From: Akkermansiaceae bacterium
Lineage (GTDB): Bacteria > Verrucomicrobiota > Verrucomicrobiia > Verrucomicrobiales > Akkermansiaceae
Assembly: GCA_018402445.1 (NCBI GenBank)
Contig: JAGYIT010000006.1
Coordinates: 355,839-419,838 of the forward strand
Reading direction: 5' to 3'
Length of the DNA stretch: 64,000 nucleotides
Numbering within the stretch: the first letter of the stretch is position 1; each line of letters starts with the position of its first letter. Below, in pieces: positions 60,608 through 64,000 of this stretch. Under the pieces are notes generated by a model that did not search any database, was not told where the DNA came from, and was given only the letters and a program-made list of their open reading frames with translations. The translations under genes were made by a program, and so were the position numbers.

Positions 60608-63600
60608 TCAGAGGCTGAGGCGTTTACCTTGTTTGATTTCAGTTACGGCCGATTCACGAAGCGCAGCGAGCCATTCGTCGATCTCTTGCTCTGTGGACAG
60701 GAAGGGCAGCTTGCACTTCGTCCGCAAGGATGTCGCAGGAACGTAGGTGGGTGCGGGAGGCGCGGGCGTGGGTTTGCCACCTCCAGGGGTGGGTGTAGGC
60801 GTGGGGGTGGCGAGTTCGGCTGCGAGGCAAGCTGTGCGGGGTAGTCGATGCTGCGATAACGGTTCACCCGATCCCGGATGGCGGTGACGAAGCGGGCGGA
60901 TTGAATGGCCGCCCTAGCCTCCGTGGATTTGGCGAGCACCTGCGTTTTCGCGGCAGCGTCGAGTTTACCAAAATCCGGCAAGGCCATGAGGCGTTGCTCG
61001 TGGTCATCCAGAACCGCCTTAAGCATTTGCCGTTCCTGATTGAGAAGATCCGCAATGGCGGCTCGCAGCTTGGTCACGGCGGCTTTGGCTAGCGGCACTG
61101 CGTTTCCGCGATACGGGGTGGCAGCTTGGGCAAGATCCCGCAGGGGCTGAACATCCTCTGGCGCGAGGTCATTGAAGTTCGCCTCCTCCTCCCTAAGAAA
61201 GGCGATGGACTCATCGTATGCGACCTTTTGCGGTCCGTTCATGAAAACTTTGATCGGATCCAGAATGTCCTCTTTCGCATTGAGAAGAGTGTTCTCATAA
61301 TCCGCCAAGTGGTTCAGCAGGTAGGTGTAATCACGGTCAGCGAGCTTGGCGATCTGTTCCTCGACGCTGCGGAGGGATTCGAGGAAGGAGTAGCGGTCGG
61401 ACTGCAGAAGAAGATCCTTGAGCAGGCGCGATTCCACCGCCAGCAGGGTGAGTGTGGACTGGCCGACACTGCGGGCGTCCGTGCCATCGTTGGCGCGGTC
61501 GAAGAAATCCTGATGGAAGCGCTTGAGTGCGTTGATTTTGGTGGAGTCGAACTGCTCCTGGAGACGCACCCGCACGGTCCCATGCAGGCGAGTGTTGACG
61601 AGGTGTTCCAGCGCGGCTTTGCCATCAAGCGTCCCGGGTGCCCGAAGCTCGATCTTACCCATGCGGAAAAGGCGGCCGATCAGCGTCTGGACTGCGAGCG
61701 GATACCAGCCGAATGGACGACGACCGAACTGGCGGATCATTTCTTCCACGGAGGTTCGTTCGCCTTGGTCCTGATTCCGCTGGACGTAGGTCATGATTTC
61801 CTGCTCGGACTCGGAGAGCGGCTGCTGCCCACCAGTCAAAAGGTCATCTGGATCGAGGAGAGTTTTCCGGAGCAGGTTCTCGTCATAGCTACCCTTCAGC
61901 ATCCGAAGATTCGGGAAGGCGAAGGTGACAAGATCCTGTGCCATCTTGTGGAAGCAAGTCCTGGGGTCCGAGTAGTATGAGCCTTCGATTTTCGAACCAT
62001 TCAGATAGATTGAGGCCTTTGTGAATAGCTCTGCGCAACGCGTCTGGAGGCTGGAGCGGCGAACACCATTCTGCTTCCGCCGTTCATCGAGGATGACTTT
62101 CCGGCTGGGATCGGTGTTTGTCCCTGTGTTTTGCAGGGCGTATTTCTCGGTCTTGAGATAGAGGCGAGCCTCCTCCATGAGATGGTAGTCGGACGCAAGC
62201 ACGACGATCAGCTCGGATTTGCCAGTGCCTTGAGCGGCCAGCGAGCGTTCGTCACCATGATTCGGGTGATCGGGGGTGATGATGTTGAGCGTCAGCTCGG
62301 CATCTTTCCCGACCAGATGATCATCGAGTTTGCGGGCGTAGTCGTAATCCTGGCCATTGCCCTCAAAACGGATCTTCGGCGATTTCACGACATCGTGGAA
62401 GATGACCTCGGAGAGGAGCTTGGTGACCTGGGAGTCATCAATCTCGGTGCCCTTGATTTCGACTTCTACGTCCTTTTCCGCGTCGGTGAGGAACTCGAAA
62501 ACTTCGCCATTCTGTTGGAGATAGGACTGCGCGGCGAGAAGAGCCAGCGACTGCTTGACCGCCTTCTCGTGGGCGGCGATGTCGTCGATGTTCGCACGGT
62601 CGATCAGAAGGATCGCGACGTTCCGCGGAGTGGCCTTGAACTCGCGCACCCATTTGAGCAGGAAGAGAGCCTTGAGGATTTTGAGCGCGAGTGGATCGTC
62701 CAGGTGGTTCGCGGCCTGGAGGATCGAGGTCTGCATGTCGCCACGCAGGGTGGCGGTGATGCCGTCGAACATGCGGTCGAAGGTGGCCAGAGAGCCGACC
62801 TCCTCATTTTTGAGCGACTTGGCGACACTTTGGAACACCTCCAGCATCGAACGCTCGCCGACCGAAGTGTGCTTCCGGTGAAGGCATCATGTTTAGACAG
62901 TTGTTCGATAGCACGCTGGAAGAGATCAAACTGATAGGGGTGGAATGGATAGAGATCGCAGAATTCATCGCTGCCGCGCCAGCCTTTGTATTGAACGGAG
63001 TCGTCGGAGAAACGAAACAGCGTTTGGAGGTTCTCCTTTCCTCGTCGAAGATCTTGGTAAGGGCTTCGGGCTCTGCTTCCGTCTTTGCGAGCAGGCGGCG
63101 CTGAATGACTTCCCGGACATCGGCGCTCGTCAGATTCGGGCGAGTTTTGAAACGTCCTTGGATTTTCGTGAAGTCGTCGCCCTGTTCCTTTTTGAGTTCG
63201 CCCAGAACTTTCTGTAGATCTCCCTGCGAGGTCACAAACACCCAGGAACGGCCGTCGCACTTGGTGGCGAGGCTCTCGGCCACCAAGTCTGCAGGTTGAG
63301 CATCAGTTTCGAATCCTGACCGATAAACTGTCCGACCTCATCAACGAAGAAGTTGAGGCGGAAGTCTTTTCCCTGTTGGTCGATGTATTCGCGGACTTGC
63401 TCGGCGAATGACTCGATGGAAACGCGATATTCGTCCCGGATCTGATTCAGCACATTCACGGCATCCTCTTCCGAAACGCCGAAGTGTTTCGCGTAGGCGG
63501 CGTTGAATGCCTTTCTACGGGCCGTCGCTAGGGCGTCGCGATCCTTCTCCCATTCGCGGCCGTTCACTTCGAGATAGGTTTTCTTGAATGCCGCGAGCTG

Positions 63601-64000
63601 ACCGGCCTTGTCGAGATCGTATTCGAGCTTCGCGATGTGGCCTTGTTTGCCGTGGTAGCCTCGCAGTTCATTGAGCACCTTCACGAAGACTTCAAGGATC
63701 GGCGCGGCGGTATCGCCTCCGATGTGGTCGGCCTTCTGGTCGATGTTGAAGAGAATGCTGTGGGACGGGATTTGGACGGCACGCTCCATGCTGCCGCGCA
63801 AGATCTCATCCTCGATGTTAGGCAGGATCACGTCCGCGGGCTTGCGACCGCTTGGGAGCGTCCGCTGATCAAGCAAGAGCGAGAGAATCTTGAGCAAATG
63901 GGATTTTCCCGAGCCAAAGAATCCGGAGATCCAGACACCGTTCGCGCTGGTGTCTTCCAAGTATCGTTCGACGAATTGATCCAGAGCCCTCCCCACCTCG
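60608..64000 (-). CDS. brxC: BREX P-loop ATPase BrxC, 5' end outside window (several frameshifts)
   Basis: The gene enters at the right edge. The first visible part has Walker A WISGFFGSGKSHLLKILSLL and VDEVGQFIGQDSKL. The frame breaks near 63290, 63060, 62880 and again near 60810, but each time the protein resumes: KTRPNLTSADVREVIQRRLL, CDLYPFHPYQFDLFQRAIEQ, then FQSVAKSLKNEEVGSLATFD and so on to EIKQGKRLSL at 60608. This is BrxC/PglY, the large ATPase common to BREX systems (usually about 1200 residues). brxA and brxB would be expected beyond the right edge. The stop lies 7 bases before pglX. Confidence 0.9.

Noticed and set aside
1..64000. CRISPR array or cas genes
   Set aside because: No regularly spaced short repeats and no Cas-like protein were seen on either strand.

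Overview
The window looks like a chromosomal segment of a Verrucomicrobiota bacterium, probably of the Verrucomicrobiae class. The main evidence is a large pseudopilin-like protein of the Verru_Chthon cassette A type, six S1 sulfatases, an autotransporter-associated beta-strand repeat protein with a verrucomicrobial C-terminal tail, and LacI/SSS/ROK genes in one sugar-use cluster. This is inferred from protein families only; there is no rRNA or other marker gene in view.

Left part (1-29.2 kb), glycan use. Positions 2-7567 hold a fusion-type sulfatase (cut by the window edge), Verru_Chthon cassette protein A and two small secreted paralogues. Positions 7568-8721 hold only decayed remnants, probably of a carbohydrate-binding protein. 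A GH38 alpha-mannosidase (minus strand) is divergent from a beta-strand repeat surface protein (frameshifted). A plus-strand run follows: LacI regulator, sulfatase, sodium:solute symporter, GH71/99-like lipoprotein, four sulfatases, an alpha/beta-hydrolase esterase and a ROK sugar kinase, several with ATGA overlaps. Together they suggest desulfation, deacylation, cleavage, uptake and phosphorylation of a sulfated, probably alpha-mannose-containing polysaccharide; the substrate is an inference.

Boundary (29.2-30.8 kb). About 1 kb has no convincing gene. A CpXC zinc-ribbon membrane protein follows, with an inverted repeat ending two bases before its start codon.

Right part (30.8-64 kb), a 33-kb array entirely on the minus strand. 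Read in the direction of transcription (from 64 kb downward): brxC (cut by the edge), pglX, a complete three-component ABC system (Cap4-like nuclease, middle component, DUF3732 ATPase), pglZ, brxL, two DUF262-family proteins (one with an HNH/DUF1524 end), a small unknown protein and a sigma factor. A chaperone-kinase module comes last: a GYF_2 membrane protein, a Ser/Thr kinase, two near-duplicate J-like proteins, a GrpE-like protein, an extended Hsp70, a TPR membrane protein, a two-domain Clp/Hsp100 ATPase and an SH3b membrane protein. The BREX type 1 core is well supported. The chaperone-kinase module looks like a full Hsp70-J-GrpE-Hsp100 machine tied to a kinase, a sigma factor and several membrane anchors. 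It is the best candidate here for an undescribed conflict or stress-response system.

Caution on reading frames: most genes in 30.8-64 kb are interrupted by apparent single-base indels, and the recognisable protein resumes in a neighbouring frame. The ABC module and the sigma factor are intact. This could be consensus sequencing error or genuine decay. Gene limits given for interrupted genes are my joins across frames.
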